In this document: positions 17,709 to 26,245 of the stretch, piece after piece
Numbering within the stretch: position 1 is the first letter of the stretch
How the letters are laid out: each line of letters starts with the position of its first letter
Origin: Streptomyces sp. AC550_RSS872
Lineage (GTDB): Bacteria > Actinomycetota > Actinomycetes > Streptomycetales > Streptomycetaceae
Reading direction: 5' to 3'
Assembly: GCF_019049285.1 (NCBI RefSeq)
Contig: NZ_JAGMUL010000042.1
Span: forward strand, 62,001-126,000
Length of the DNA stretch: 64,000 nucleotides
Position numbers and translations under genes: made by a program
Notes under the pieces: model-generated
The model's input: the letters and a program-made list of their open reading frames with translations, nothing else
Databases searched by the model: none
What the model was told of the DNA's origin: nothing

Positions 17709-18062
17709 TCAGCCGGCCCGCCCGGCGTCTTCGCCGTCGAAGTCCTCGTCGCCATCATCCTCGTCGAGGTCCCACTCGGGCGAATCCGGGTCGTACTCGA
17801 CGTGCTCGCTGGACCAGGATGCCTGCGCGAGATCGACCCCGGGCACCTCGCTGACCAGGTCGAACGGATCAACGAGATACGCGAGGGCCTCCGCAGTGTC
17901 TTCCGTCACAGCAGCTTCGGCGTGGGTCCGCTCGTCGGCCGGCATGGTCGTGTCGTCGGCGATCCGCCGCAGCGCGGCCTTGGTGACGGCGTCCTGGTCG
18001 TCCACTTCGAGGACGAGTTCCACGCGAAGCCGTACAAAACGTGATGTTTCTGGAGTGCTCAT
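17709..18062 (-). CDS. Small acidic hypothetical protein
   Basis: 117-aa cytoplasmic protein; ATG 18062 (MSTPETSRFVRLRVEL) is chosen because the upstream reading frame has no sense-like composition. The first half looks like a mixed alpha/beta fold with strand LRVELVLEV. The C-terminus is very acidic (DLDEDDGDEDFDGEDA). No family or motif is recognised. It is divergent from the sortase substrate gene over 109 bp. Confidence 0.65.
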   Translation of the reverse strand: MSTPETSRFVRLRVELVLEVDDQDAVTKAALRRIADDTTMPADERTHAEAAVTEDTAEALAYLVDPFDLVSEVPGVDLAQASWSSEHVEYDPDSPEWDLDEDDGDEDFDGEDAGRAG

Positions 18063-18171
18063 GCCCGGAGCGTACGGCTCTTTTCGCCCGTGACTTTCCC
18101 GTGACCCGCGACTTTCACTAACATCGCCCCACACGGCCAATTCGCCAGCACCACAAGGGGATCGATATTCC

Positions 18172-18510
18172 GTGTCCGCCGCTCACCGATCGTCGTCCAC
18201 CGCACGCCGATCGCTGCTGACCGCCACCGCCGCGGGAGCCCTGCTGGGCGCCCTGTGGTTCGTGCCCTCCGCGAACGCGACGGGCGACGATCCGGCCGGA
18301 GCGGAGCCTTCGGCGACCCCCACGTCGCAGGTCACCCAGCAGGCGCGGGCCACGTCCGAGAGCGCGCAGGACACCACCGCGAACGGCACCCGGCTCGCCG
18401 ACACCGGCGGCTTCGACACCACGCCGTACATCGTCGGCGGGACCGTCTCCCTCGCGCTGGGCGCGGGCTTCGTCGCGTATTCGGTTCGCCGGGAACGTCT
18501 GGGTTTTTGA
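18172..18510 (+). CDS. LAXTG sortase-anchored cell-surface protein
   Basis: 112-aa secreted protein starting at GTG 18172, with AGGGG upstream. Residues 1-36 are a signal peptide (RRSLLTATAAGALLGALWFV, cleavage near SANA). A short Ser/Thr/Ala-rich spacer follows. The C-terminus has the full sorting signal: LADTG at residues 75-79, a hydrophobic helix (YIVGGTVSLALGAGFVAY) and a basic tail RRERLGF. LAXTG is the motif used by Streptomyces class E sortases. No sortase gene lies nearby. Confidence 0.8.
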   Translation: MSAAHRSSSTARRSLLTATAAGALLGALWFVPSANATGDDPAGAEPSATPTSQVTQQARATSESAQDTTANGTRLADTGGFDTTPYIVGGTVSLALGAGFVAYSVRRERLGF

Positions 18511-18552
18511 ATTCACTTGACGCCCCTTTGACCTGGGCTTCATAGTCCGCCC

Positions 18553-19311
18553 ATGAAGAGATCATCGGGCGTGCGTGTAGCCGCCACGGCTGCCGTGAGC
18601 GCGCTGTCGCTCGCCCTTGTCACGGGTTGCGGGGGTGACTCCGGCGGTTCTGACGCGAAGGCGCTCACGGCCGCGGAGTTGAAGAAGTCGATCATCGCGC
18701 AGGGCGATGTCGACGGTTACAAGGTGGACGCCTCCGGCAAGCAGCTGCCGAAGTCCAAGGACCAGATCAAGAGCAGCGAGGCGAAGTGCCAGCCGCTCGC
18801 CTACGCCATGGGCGGTCTGGCGCCGGGGGACGCGGCCTCGAGCACGGCCGTGATGACCACGCAGGAGAAGAACCCCACCGACAGTGCCTCCAAGTCGCTG
18901 GAGGACCTGAGCAAGGGCGAGATCGAGGACTCGCTCACCGACGCGATGAGCCTCAACATGACGGTCGTGGGCCTGTCGTCGTACGACGGTGCCGGCGCCG
19001 AGGAGACCTTCAAGTCCGTGTCGGACGCGGTGGAGAGCTGCTCCGGCGGCTTCCCCGTCGTCATGCAGGGCACCGACCAGAAGCTCACCAAGATCACCTC
19101 GGAGAAGGCGTCCGGGGCCGGTGACGAGTCGGTGGCGTTCGCCGCGGTGAGCGAGGACGACGGCGACGAGGGCACCACGCACGTCGAGGTGGTGCGGCAC
19201 GGCAGCACCATCGCCACGTACTACACGATCAACCTCGGTCTGATGATGACCGACAAGGCGTACGACGTCCCGGCCGCCGTCATCGACGCGCAGGCCGCCA
19301 AGCTGAAGTAA
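18553..19311 (+). CDS. Secreted lipoprotein of unknown function
   Basis: 252-aa lipoprotein: basic start MKRSSGVR, hydrophobic stretch AVSALSLALVTGC with lipobox LVTGC, then a GGDSGGSD linker. The mature part is alpha/beta and hydrophilic, with two cysteines (in SEAKCQPLA and AVESCSGGF) that could form a disulfide. The overall plan resembles the extracellular sensor-like domains found next to actinobacterial cell-wall genes, but I cannot name a family. It is a single-gene unit converging on hutH. Confidence 0.75.
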   Translation: MKRSSGVRVAATAAVSALSLALVTGCGGDSGGSDAKALTAAELKKSIIAQGDVDGYKVDASGKQLPKSKDQIKSSEAKCQPLAYAMGGLAPGDAASSTAVMTTQEKNPTDSASKSLEDLSKGEIEDSLTDAMSLNMTVVGLSSYDGAGAEETFKSVSDAVESCSGGFPVVMQGTDQKLTKITSEKASGAGDESVAFAAVSEDDGDEGTTHVEVVRHGSTIATYYTINLGLMMTDKAYDVPAAVIDAQAAKLK

Positions 19312-19330
19312 CCCGCTCCCGACCGCATCG

Positions 19331-19358
19331 GGGCCCTGTCGGTCGTACGACAGGGCCC
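19331..19358. terminator. Bidirectional terminator between the lipoprotein gene and hutH
   Basis: A perfect 11-bp stem (GGGCCCTGTCG/CGACAGGGCCC) with a 6-nt loop sits midway in the 54-bp gap between two convergent genes, so it can serve both. Confidence 0.75.
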
Positions 19359-19365
19359 TCACGCG

Positions 19366-20904
19366 TCACTGAAGCGGCCCGGTGACCTTCTCCGCCGCGG
19401 CGACCAACTCCCCGGCGCGCACGAACGCGTCGGCCGCCGCGAGGTCGGGCGCCAGGAACCGGTCCGGACCGGCGCCCTGGACCCCGGAGGCCCGTACGGC
19501 GTCGATGACGGCCTGCGAGGCCGGCGCCGGGGTGAGTCCCTCCCGCAGCTCGATGGCCCGGGTGGCGGCGTACAACTCGACCGCCAGCACACGCGTGAGG
19601 TTGTCGACGGCCGTACGCAGCTTGCGGGCGGCGGACCAGCCCATGGAGACGTGGTCCTCCTGCATGGCGGAGGACGGAATGGAGTCGGCGGAGGCGGGCA
19701 CGGCCAGCCGCTTCAACTCGCTGACCAGGGCGGCCTGCGTGTACTGGGCGATCATCAGCCCCGAGTCGACGCCCGCGTCGTCGGCCAGGAACGGCGGCAG
19801 CCCGTGACTGCGGTTCTTGTCCAGCAGCCGGTCCGTGCGCCGCTCGGCGATGGAGGCGAGGTCGGCGACGGCGATGGCGAGGAAGTCGAGGACGTAGGCG
19901 ACGGGCGCACCATGGAAGTTCCCGTTGGACTCGACGCGCCCGTCGGGCAGAACGACGGGATTGTCGACCGCCGAGGCCAGCTCCCGCTCGGCGACGAGCC
20001 GGGCATGCGCCATGGTGTCCCGCCCGGCCCCGGCGACCTGCGGAGCACACCGCACCGAGTACGCGTCCTGCACGCGCGGCGCGTCGTCCTGGTGATGCCC
20101 GGTCAGCCCCGAACCCTTCAGCACGGCCAGCATGTTGGCGGCGGAGGCGCCCTGCCCGGGGTGCGGCCGGATGGCGTGCAGTTCGGGCGCGAGCACCTTG
20201 TCGGTCCCGAGGAGCCCTTCGAGGCTCAGCGCGGCGGTGACATCGGCGGACTTGTAGAGGACGTCAAGATCGGCGAGGGCCATGACGAGCATTCCGAGCA
20301 TGCCGTCGGTGCCGTTGAGGAGGGCGAGGCCCTCCTTCTCGCGCAGCTCGACAGGTGCGATGCCCTGCGCGGCGAGCAGTTCCCCGGCGGGCCGCACGGT
20401 CCCGTCCGGCCCCTCGGCGTCCCCCTCCCCCATCAGCGTGAGGGCGCAGTGCGACAGGGGAGCGAGGTCACCGGAGCAGCCCAGCGAGCCGTACTCGTGG
20501 ACGACGGGCGTGATACCGGCGTTGAGGATGTCGGCCATGGTCTGCGCGACCTCGGGCCGTACGCCCGTGTGCCCCGAGCAGACGGTCTTGAGCCGCAGGA
20601 ACATCAGCGCCCGTACGACCTCCCGCTCCACCCGTGGCCCCATCCCGGCGGCGTGCGAACGGACGATGTTGCGCTGCAACTGGGCCCGCAGCTCCTGGCT
20701 GATGTGCCGGGTCGCCAGGGCCCCGAAGCCGGTGGAGACGCCGTAGACGGGGTCGGGCTTGGCCGCCAGCGCCTCCACGATCTCGCGGGCCGCGGTGAGC
20801 GCCGTGACCGCCTCTGTCGACAGCTCGACGCGGGCCCCGCCCCGCGCCACGGCAAGAACGTCGGACGCGGTGACCCCGGAGGTCCCCACCACCACAGTGT
20901 GCAT
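19366..20904 (-). CDS. hutH: Histidine ammonia-lyase
   Basis: 512-aa enzyme converting L-histidine to urocanate and ammonia, the first step of histidine use. ATG 20904 gives the family start MHTVVVGTSG; another ATG lies two codons upstream. The cofactor MIO would form from C143-S144-G145 in GSLGCSGDLAPLSH (Ala-Ser-Gly in many relatives). Other landmarks are YGVSTGFG near 54 and the QEDHVSMGWSAARK block near the C-terminal third. No other hut gene is adjacent, which is usual in Streptomyces where hut genes are scattered. Confidence 0.95.
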   Translation of the reverse strand: MHTVVVGTSGVTASDVLAVARGGARVELSTEAVTALTAAREIVEALAAKPDPVYGVSTGFGALATRHISQELRAQLQRNIVRSHAAGMGPRVEREVVRALMFLRLKTVCSGHTGVRPEVAQTMADILNAGITPVVHEYGSLGCSGDLAPLSHCALTLMGEGDAEGPDGTVRPAGELLAAQGIAPVELREKEGLALLNGTDGMLGMLVMALADLDVLYKSADVTAALSLEGLLGTDKVLAPELHAIRPHPGQGASAANMLAVLKGSGLTGHHQDDAPRVQDAYSVRCAPQVAGAGRDTMAHARLVAERELASAVDNPVVLPDGRVESNGNFHGAPVAYVLDFLAIAVADLASIAERRTDRLLDKNRSHGLPPFLADDAGVDSGLMIAQYTQAALVSELKRLAVPASADSIPSSAMQEDHVSMGWSAARKLRTAVDNLTRVLAVELYAATRAIELREGLTPAPASQAVIDAVRASGVQGAGPDRFLAPDLAAADAFVRAGELVAAAEKVTGPLQ

Positions 20905-21047
20905 ATCCATATTCAGGAGCGTACGCAGTGAAGACGAAGATGTCACTAGCGGGTGGGCGGTACGACCCTTACTGATTGCGGCTGCGGCACCGTCGTGGCT
21001 GGTCGCGCCGGAGGGGCTGAGTTTTCAGCCGCGGCGGGGCGCGAAAC

Positions 21048-22193
21048 TCACGGCAGCCGGCCCCGGAACCGCCGCCGCTCCCCGCCCCCCTCCCCGAAGG
21101 GCTCGTCGGCAAGACGTACGACAGGATCGTCCGGCCCCTCCCGGCCCGCCACCACAGGCCGCCCCGCCCGCACCGCCTTGGCCCGGTACTGCGCGGCATC
21201 AGCCAACCGGAACAGCCGCCGCGCAGAGCGCACGACCCCGATCGCGTCCTCGGTGGAAGCCACCCCACAGGCGACCCCCTCCCCCAGCTCCAACTCTCCT
21301 GCCCGCCGGCACAGTTCATCAGCGGCCTTCACCACCTCATCCGCAGCGGGCCCGACAGCCAGCAGACAGAACTCGTCACCCCCGAGCCGCGCCGCCAGCG
21401 CCCCCGGCAGCATGGCCCCGCACACCGACAGCACCGATCCGAACCGCTCCAGAAGCCGATCCCCGACCGCGTGCCCCTGGGTGTCGTTGACCCGCTTGAG
21501 CCCGTTGAGGTCACAGACGACAAGGCTGACCACGACCCCCTCACTGCGATGCCGCTCGACGGCCTCCTCCAACCGCACATCCACGGCCCGCCGATTCGCC
21601 AGCCCGGTCAGCGCATCGGTGAACGCCAGCCGCCGGGCCTCCTCCAGCCGCTCACTCTGCGCGAGCCCGGCCGCCACGACGGAGGCGAGCACGGTGGCGA
21701 AGTCGGCGTCCCCCCGGTCGAAGACGGGCGCACCGGCGGGACGGGCGACATAGAGCTCCCCCCAGGCCCGCCCGTGCAGCACGAGCGGCGCGACCACACA
21801 GCACCCGCGCCCACGCCGCCGAAGAGCGGCGACCCGCTGATGGCAGTACCCGGGATGCCCGGTCGCGGGCCCCTCGGCCGTCTCCACCCAGGCGTTGGGC
21901 TCGCCCCCGGCAGCCCACCGCTCGTGCAGGAACTCGGCGATCTCCGGGAACTGATGCACCGGATAGGCCTCGTCCCCCGGGAACTCCTCCTCCCCCTCGG
22001 CGCGGTCCCCCACATTCACGAGCACCCGCAACCGCCCGAGCTCCCGCTCCCACACCGACAGCGCGGCAAAACTCCCGGCCAGCGCCCGACACGCCCCGAG
22101 CGCCGCCGCCCGCCAGGACTCACGCGGGGTGTGCGCCGCCGCCATCCCCTGCGCCAACGCCACCACGGCCGCGAGCCGTCTGTCCTCACCCAT
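21048..22193 (-). CDS. GAF-GGDEF diguanylate cyclase
   Basis: 381-aa signalling enzyme that should make cyclic di-GMP. Residues ~8-180 form a GAF-like sensor domain. The GGDEF domain begins at DALTGLANRR (residue 193) and carries an intact active loop LGGDEF (271-275). The usual product-inhibition site RxxD five residues before GGDEF is absent. There is no membrane segment, so the signal is cytoplasmic. ATG 22193 or the adjoining GTG at 22196 may start it. An enoyl-CoA hydratase gene lies upstream on the same strand. Confidence 0.9.
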   Translation of the reverse strand: MGEDRRLAAVVALAQGMAAAHTPRESWRAAALGACRALAGSFAALSVWERELGRLRVLVNVGDRAEGEEEFPGDEAYPVHQFPEIAEFLHERWAAGGEPNAWVETAEGPATGHPGYCHQRVAALRRRGRGCCVVAPLVLHGRAWGELYVARPAGAPVFDRGDADFATVLASVVAAGLAQSERLEEARRLAFTDALTGLANRRAVDVRLEEAVERHRSEGVVVSLVVCDLNGLKRVNDTQGHAVGDRLLERFGSVLSVCGAMLPGALAARLGGDEFCLLAVGPAADEVVKAADELCRRAGELELGEGVACGVASTEDAIGVVRSARRLFRLADAAQYRAKAVRAGRPVVAGREGPDDPVVRLADEPFGEGGGERRRFRGRLP

Positions 22194-22297
22194 CACTCCA
22201 GGCTAGGGAGTTTTACCCCGATTCGGGACGTTTGGCGTGGCGAACGGGGAGGTCACCGGGCACAGACACCACACCCGGCGCGACGGCAGGGCGATCC

Positions 22298-23098
22298 TCA
22301 CTCCCCCGGCCACTGCGGCCTGCGCTTCTCGTTGAACGCCGCGACGCCCTCCGCCCGGTCCCCGGAGAACGCCGTGGCCCGCCAGGCCGAGTCCTCGACC
22401 TCCAGCCCGGCCCGCAGATCCAGCCCGTGCCCCAGGCGCAGCGCCCGCTTGGCGTTGCGCAACCCCACCGGCGAGTTCACGGCGATCTGGGCCCCCAGCG
22501 CCAGCGCCTCCTCCCGGTCCCGCCCCTCCTCGACCAGCTCGTCGACCAGCCCCAGCTCCCGCGCCTCGACGGCCTCGACCCGTCGCGCCGTGAAGATCAG
22601 CTCGGCCGCCCGGGCCGCCCCCACCCGCCGCGGCAGCAGCTGCGTCCCCCCGCCGCCCGGAATCACCCCGACCGACACCTCGGGCAGCCCCACCACGGCC
22701 GTACGGTCCGCCACGATCACATCGCACGACAGGGCCAGCTCGAAGCCACCCCCCAGCGCGAATCCGTGCACCGCCGCGATCGTCGGCACCGGCAGCTCCA
22801 GCACCCCCGTGTAGGCCCCCCGCGCCACGGGCCGCTGCCGCACCAGGTCGGCGTCACTGAACGAGTTCCGCTCCTTCAGATCCGCCCCGACGCAGAACGC
22901 CCGCTCATGAGTCGAGGTCAGCACCACCACCCGTACGTCACGGTCCGCGCCCAGCGCCGCACACGCCCCCGCGATCGAACGGGCCATGTCCGTCGACACG
23001 GCGTTCATGGCCTTGGGGCGGTCGAGGGCGAGCTCCGCGACATGCCCCTCCCCGTGCCGCCGCACCAGCACGAACTCCCCGTACCGCTCCTCGCTCAT
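22298..23098 (-). CDS. Enoyl-CoA hydratase/isomerase family protein
   Basis: 266-aa crotonase-fold enzyme. The oxyanion-hole segments are AFCVGADLKERNSF and HGFALGGGFELALSCD. The catalytic glutamates correspond to GGFELAL (first) and LPEVSVGVIPGGGGTQ (second), so hydratase activity is plausible. It acts in the cytoplasm, probably in fatty-acid or branched-chain acyl-CoA breakdown. It is preceded by a short gap to a divergent surface protein gene. Confidence 0.88.
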   Translation of the reverse strand: MSEERYGEFVLVRRHGEGHVAELALDRPKAMNAVSTDMARSIAGACAALGADRDVRVVVLTSTHERAFCVGADLKERNSFSDADLVRQRPVARGAYTGVLELPVPTIAAVHGFALGGGFELALSCDVIVADRTAVVGLPEVSVGVIPGGGGTQLLPRRVGAARAAELIFTARRVEAVEARELGLVDELVEEGRDREEALALGAQIAVNSPVGLRNAKRALRLGHGLDLRAGLEVEDSAWRATAFSGDRAEGVAAFNEKRRPQWPGE

Positions 23099-23309
23099 GA
23101 CACCCTCCGGTTAACGCGGGTTAACAACATCACCCCGATCATCGCAGCCGGGACCCTCCGGGGAAAGAGCCACAAGCGGCCCTCGAGTCGAGCCCCGACA
23201 CCCCGTTCGAGTGACATCCCGCCCAACTCCCGCCGTACCGCCAACGACAGCGCATAGCGTGCGCGAGCCACGGCGCATCGGGGGCGCGAGCGGGCGGGGA
23301 GGGGTTGTG

Positions 23310-23921
23310 ATGAGCGGGACGACGAGAACAGCGACGGAAACCGTGACGGTCGGTGAGGACGGACAGACCGGCGCCCGGCTCTTCGGCTCCCGCGGCCGCC
23401 ACCGACGCCCCCGCCCCCGCAAGGTCCTCCTGGCAGCGGGCGGCCTCGCCCTGGCGGCCGGCGCGCTGAGCCTCGTACGCCTGACGCCCGAGGCGGAGGT
23501 GGCGGGCCTGGGCGCAGCGGGAACAGAGCCCACCCCGGACTCCGCCACCAGCCCGGACACAGCCACGACCACGGAAGCGGACACGGACCGCTCGGCCAAC
23601 ACCGCCGCCACAGTCCCGACAGCGAGCCCCTCCGCAACCTCCGCCATGGGCGGCCTGAACGCCACACCGACAACGACGACGATCGTCGTACCGACGACGA
23701 ACCCGACCACGCCACCAAGCCCCGCCACGACACCGGCCGACACCCCGGCCGCACCCCGCCCACCAGCGCCGACCGAGCAGGCACCCCGGCCGACCCCAAC
23801 CCCGCCCCCCAGTCGACCGACGGCGAACCCCCCGACCCTCCAGCCGGATCACCCCGCCGAGGACTCGGTCTGCGTACCGATCATCGCCCTGTGCGTAGAC
23901 CGCGTGACGAACGGCGACTAA
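23310..23921 (+). CDS. Thr/Pro-rich single-pass membrane or surface protein
   Basis: 203-aa protein starting at ATG 23310, after a GGAGGGG site. A basic segment (RGRHRRPRPRKV) precedes one hydrophobic helix at about residues 37-52 (LLAAGGLALAAGALSLV). The remaining ~150 residues are low-complexity Thr, Pro, Ala and Ser, ending in CVPIIALCVDRV with two cysteines. The topology suggests a type II anchor with an extended wall-spanning stalk. No domain is recognised. Confidence 0.65.
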   Translation: MSGTTRTATETVTVGEDGQTGARLFGSRGRHRRPRPRKVLLAAGGLALAAGALSLVRLTPEAEVAGLGAAGTEPTPDSATSPDTATTTEADTDRSANTAATVPTASPSATSAMGGLNATPTTTTIVVPTTNPTTPPSPATTPADTPAAPRPPAPTEQAPRPTPTPPPSRPTANPPTLQPDHPAEDSVCVPIIALCVDRVTNGD

Positions 23922-23947
23922 AAAGGCCGAGCACAGCAACGCCCTTC

Positions 23948-24045
23948 AAGGGGCGCGGGACTGTATCGATTTGCGGCTCCGCCGCGTGGGCGCGACAAGC
24001 CACAACGCACCCGCACCCGACGAAGCAACCGCACCCCCACGGCGC
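23948..24045 (+). repeat. Convergent-gap repeat, copy 1
   Basis: Copy of an element with core CTGTATCGAT-TGCGGCTCCGCCGC-GTGGGCGCGACAAGCC. It begins 26 bp after the stop of the Thr/Pro-rich gene and ends directly at the stop codon of the convergent adenylate cyclase gene. It contains the small hairpin GCGGC-TCC-GCCGC. The end block ACGGCGCT adjoins the cyclase stop, as in copy 4. Confidence 0.85.
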
Positions 24046-25176
24046 TCACTCGCCCCCGGCGGCAGCCCTCCGCGTCAACAACCAGGGCTCCACCACGCCC
24101 AATCCCCGCACCGGCCGCTGCCACATCGGCTGCAACGCAAACCGATACACCGGCGCCTCCTCCCCCTCCTTCTCCGCAGCGGCAGCGGCCTCCGCCGCCT
24201 CCGCCTCGGACGCCGGTGCCTCACCCGTTCGGATGAGTTCCTCAGCGAACGCACTGTCGACGAGCACGGCGTCCCGCGGGGCTATCGACGTCAGCCGGGA
24301 GGCGAGATTCACGGTTGTACCGAACACATCGCCCATACGGGTGGTCACCGTGCCGAACGCGATGCCGACGCGCAGTTCGGGCATCGTCGCGTCGCCCGCC
24401 ATCGTCTCGATGAGCCGCAGGGCGATCTCCGCCGCGACCCCAGCGTCGTCGGCCGCGTACAGGACCTCGTCGCCGAGCGTCTTGACCAGCCGTCCCCCGC
24501 GCGCGGCCACCAGGTCCGCCGCCGTGGTCTCGAAGGCCTCGACGAGTTCGCCGAGTTCCTCCTCCTCCATCCGGCGGGTCAGCCGGGTGAAGCCGACGAG
24601 GTCGGCGAAGCCGACGGCCAGCCTGCGGTCGACCATCTCCTCGTCGTCGGCAGCCTGGATGACCCGGCCGGCCGAGGCGGCGAGCTGGCGGCGCCAGACG
24701 TAGACGAGGAACTCCTCCAGCTCGGGCAGGAGCAGCTCGATGATCGGATACGTCACCTCGGTGCGCGTCATGCCGGGTTCCGGGGGCTCGGTCAGGCCCT
24801 CCAGGAAGGAGTCGATCTGCCACTCGGCCAGCCGGGCGGTGGTCTGCCCGGTGGACCTGGCCACCTGCACGGCCATGGCCTCGCTGAGCAGCCCCGCCTC
24901 GACGAGACCGGCGAGGCGCCGCAGCGCCAGGACATCGGCCTCGGTCAGCGCCTTGGCCTGCCCGATGTCGGCGAAGCCCATGGCCCGCCAGAAGCGGGAC
25001 GCCAGCTCCATGGAGACACCGGCGCTGCGGGCCGCCTGAAACGGGGTGTAGCGCCGCTCGGCGCCGAGGATGAGGCCTTCGAGGCGCAGGGCGAGCGGAT
25101 CCTCGCCGGGGTCGGCGGCGTGGGGGTCCACCCGGCCGTCCGCGCCCGTGCCGGAGCCCGAATCGTCGACGGTCAC
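24046..25176 (-). CDS. cya: Class III adenylate cyclase
   Basis: 376-aa cytoplasmic enzyme making cyclic AMP, which in Streptomyces coelicolor acts in spore germination and development. The catalytic domain covers about 183-370. Metal-binding aspartates are D192 in GFADLVGF and D236 in KTLGDEVLY; K232 is the purine-binding lysine position; N290 and R294 in TTVNLASRL stabilise the transition state. The N-terminal ~130 residues include a helix-turn-helix-like stretch (YTPFQAARSAGVSMELASRFWRAMGF) typical of this family. The protein ends with QPMWQRPVRGLG. Confidence 0.93.
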   Translation of the reverse strand: MTVDDSGSGTGADGRVDPHAADPGEDPLALRLEGLILGAERRYTPFQAARSAGVSMELASRFWRAMGFADIGQAKALTEADVLALRRLAGLVEAGLLSEAMAVQVARSTGQTTARLAEWQIDSFLEGLTEPPEPGMTRTEVTYPIIELLLPELEEFLVYVWRRQLAASAGRVIQAADDEEMVDRRLAVGFADLVGFTRLTRRMEEEELGELVEAFETTAADLVAARGGRLVKTLGDEVLYAADDAGVAAEIALRLIETMAGDATMPELRVGIAFGTVTTRMGDVFGTTVNLASRLTSIAPRDAVLVDSAFAEELIRTGEAPASEAEAAEAAAAAEKEGEEAPVYRFALQPMWQRPVRGLGVVEPWLLTRRAAAGGE

Positions 25177-25274
25177 GCCTGCTGCCCTTCCGATCTGCCG
25201 CGGTCAGTAATCGACCGGCCTTCACTTTACGGCAGGTGTGGGCCACCTCACTCCGGAAAGCCGGGGAGCCGAAC

Positions 25275-26135
25275 TCACGCCATCCGCAGGTGCACGATGT
25301 CCCCCGCGCCCACGGGCTCCTGCACGCCTTCCTCGGTGGCCAGCACCAGCCGCCCGTCGCCGTCGATCGCGACGGCCTCGCCCGTGATCGACCGGTCGCC
25401 CGGGAGTTCGGCCCGCACCTCCCTCCCCAGCGTCGCGCAGCCCGCCGCGTACGTCTCCTGGAGCTCGCTCACGACGGGATCACCCGCCGCGGCCCGCCAG
25501 CGCCCGTACCACTCCTCCAGCGAGCGCAGGATGCCCCGCAGCAGGGGATCGCGGTCCGTGCTCACGGCGCCGGCAAGGGCCAGCGAGCCCGCCTGGGGCA
25601 CCGGCAGCTCGTCCTCGCGCAGGGTGACGTTGATGCCGACTCCGACGACCACGCCCTCGTTCCCGGCGCGCTCCGCCAGGATGCCGCCGGCCTTGCGTTC
25701 CTGGCCGCCGACGGTCACCAGCAGGTCGTTGGGCCACTTGAGTGCCGTGTCGACGCCCGCGGCCCGGGACAGTCCCGTCGCCACGGCGACGCCCGTGAGC
25801 AGCGGGAGCCAGCCCCAGCGGGCGGCCGGGACCTCGGCCGGGTTCAGGAGCACGGAGAAGAACAGCCCGGAGCGGGCCGGGGCCGTCCACTGGCGGTCCA
25901 GGCGCCCCTTGCCGGCCGTCTGCTCCTCGGCGACCAGGACCGCGCCCTCGGCCGCCTTGCCCGCGGTGGCCAAGGCCACCAGGTCGGTGTTGGTGGAGCC
26001 GGTGCTCCGCACGACCTCCACCTCGCGCCACAGCCCGCCCTCCCGCACGAGCCCGCGCCGCAGCGCGGCGGCGTTCAGCGGCGGACGGTCCAGGTCGGAC
26101 CAACGGCTGTCGTCTGATGCATCTCGCGGCGTCAT
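25275..26135 (-). CDS. birA: Biotin-[acetyl-CoA carboxylase] ligase
   Basis: 286-aa enzyme that activates biotin with ATP and attaches it to the biotin carrier domain, here very probably the accA product 5 kb away. ATG 26135 follows AGGGTGG. The protein has no N-terminal DNA-binding domain, so it is a ligase only. Motifs: STNTDLV, the adenylate loop EEQTAGKGRLDRQW (GRGRR-like), KWPNDLLV and GVGINV. It is divergent from pccB across 110 bp, which links biotinylation to the carboxylase genes. Confidence 0.93.
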   Translation of the reverse strand: MTPRDASDDSRWSDLDRPPLNAAALRRGLVREGGLWREVEVVRSTGSTNTDLVALATAGKAAEGAVLVAEEQTAGKGRLDRQWTAPARSGLFFSVLLNPAEVPAARWGWLPLLTGVAVATGLSRAAGVDTALKWPNDLLVTVGGQERKAGGILAERAGNEGVVVGVGINVTLREDELPVPQAGSLALAGAVSTDRDPLLRGILRSLEEWYGRWRAAAGDPVVSELQETYAAGCATLGREVRAELPGDRSITGEAVAIDGDGRLVLATEEGVQEPVGAGDIVHLRMA

Positions 26136-26245
26136 GCAAGCCACCCTAGGTGTGTGAAACGCCGCACTGCTGATTCGTAGGCCCCCCACTACTCTACGGA
26201 TGAGTAACCGTCCCCCCTTTTGAGCAGGCAGGGAGCGCCATCCCG

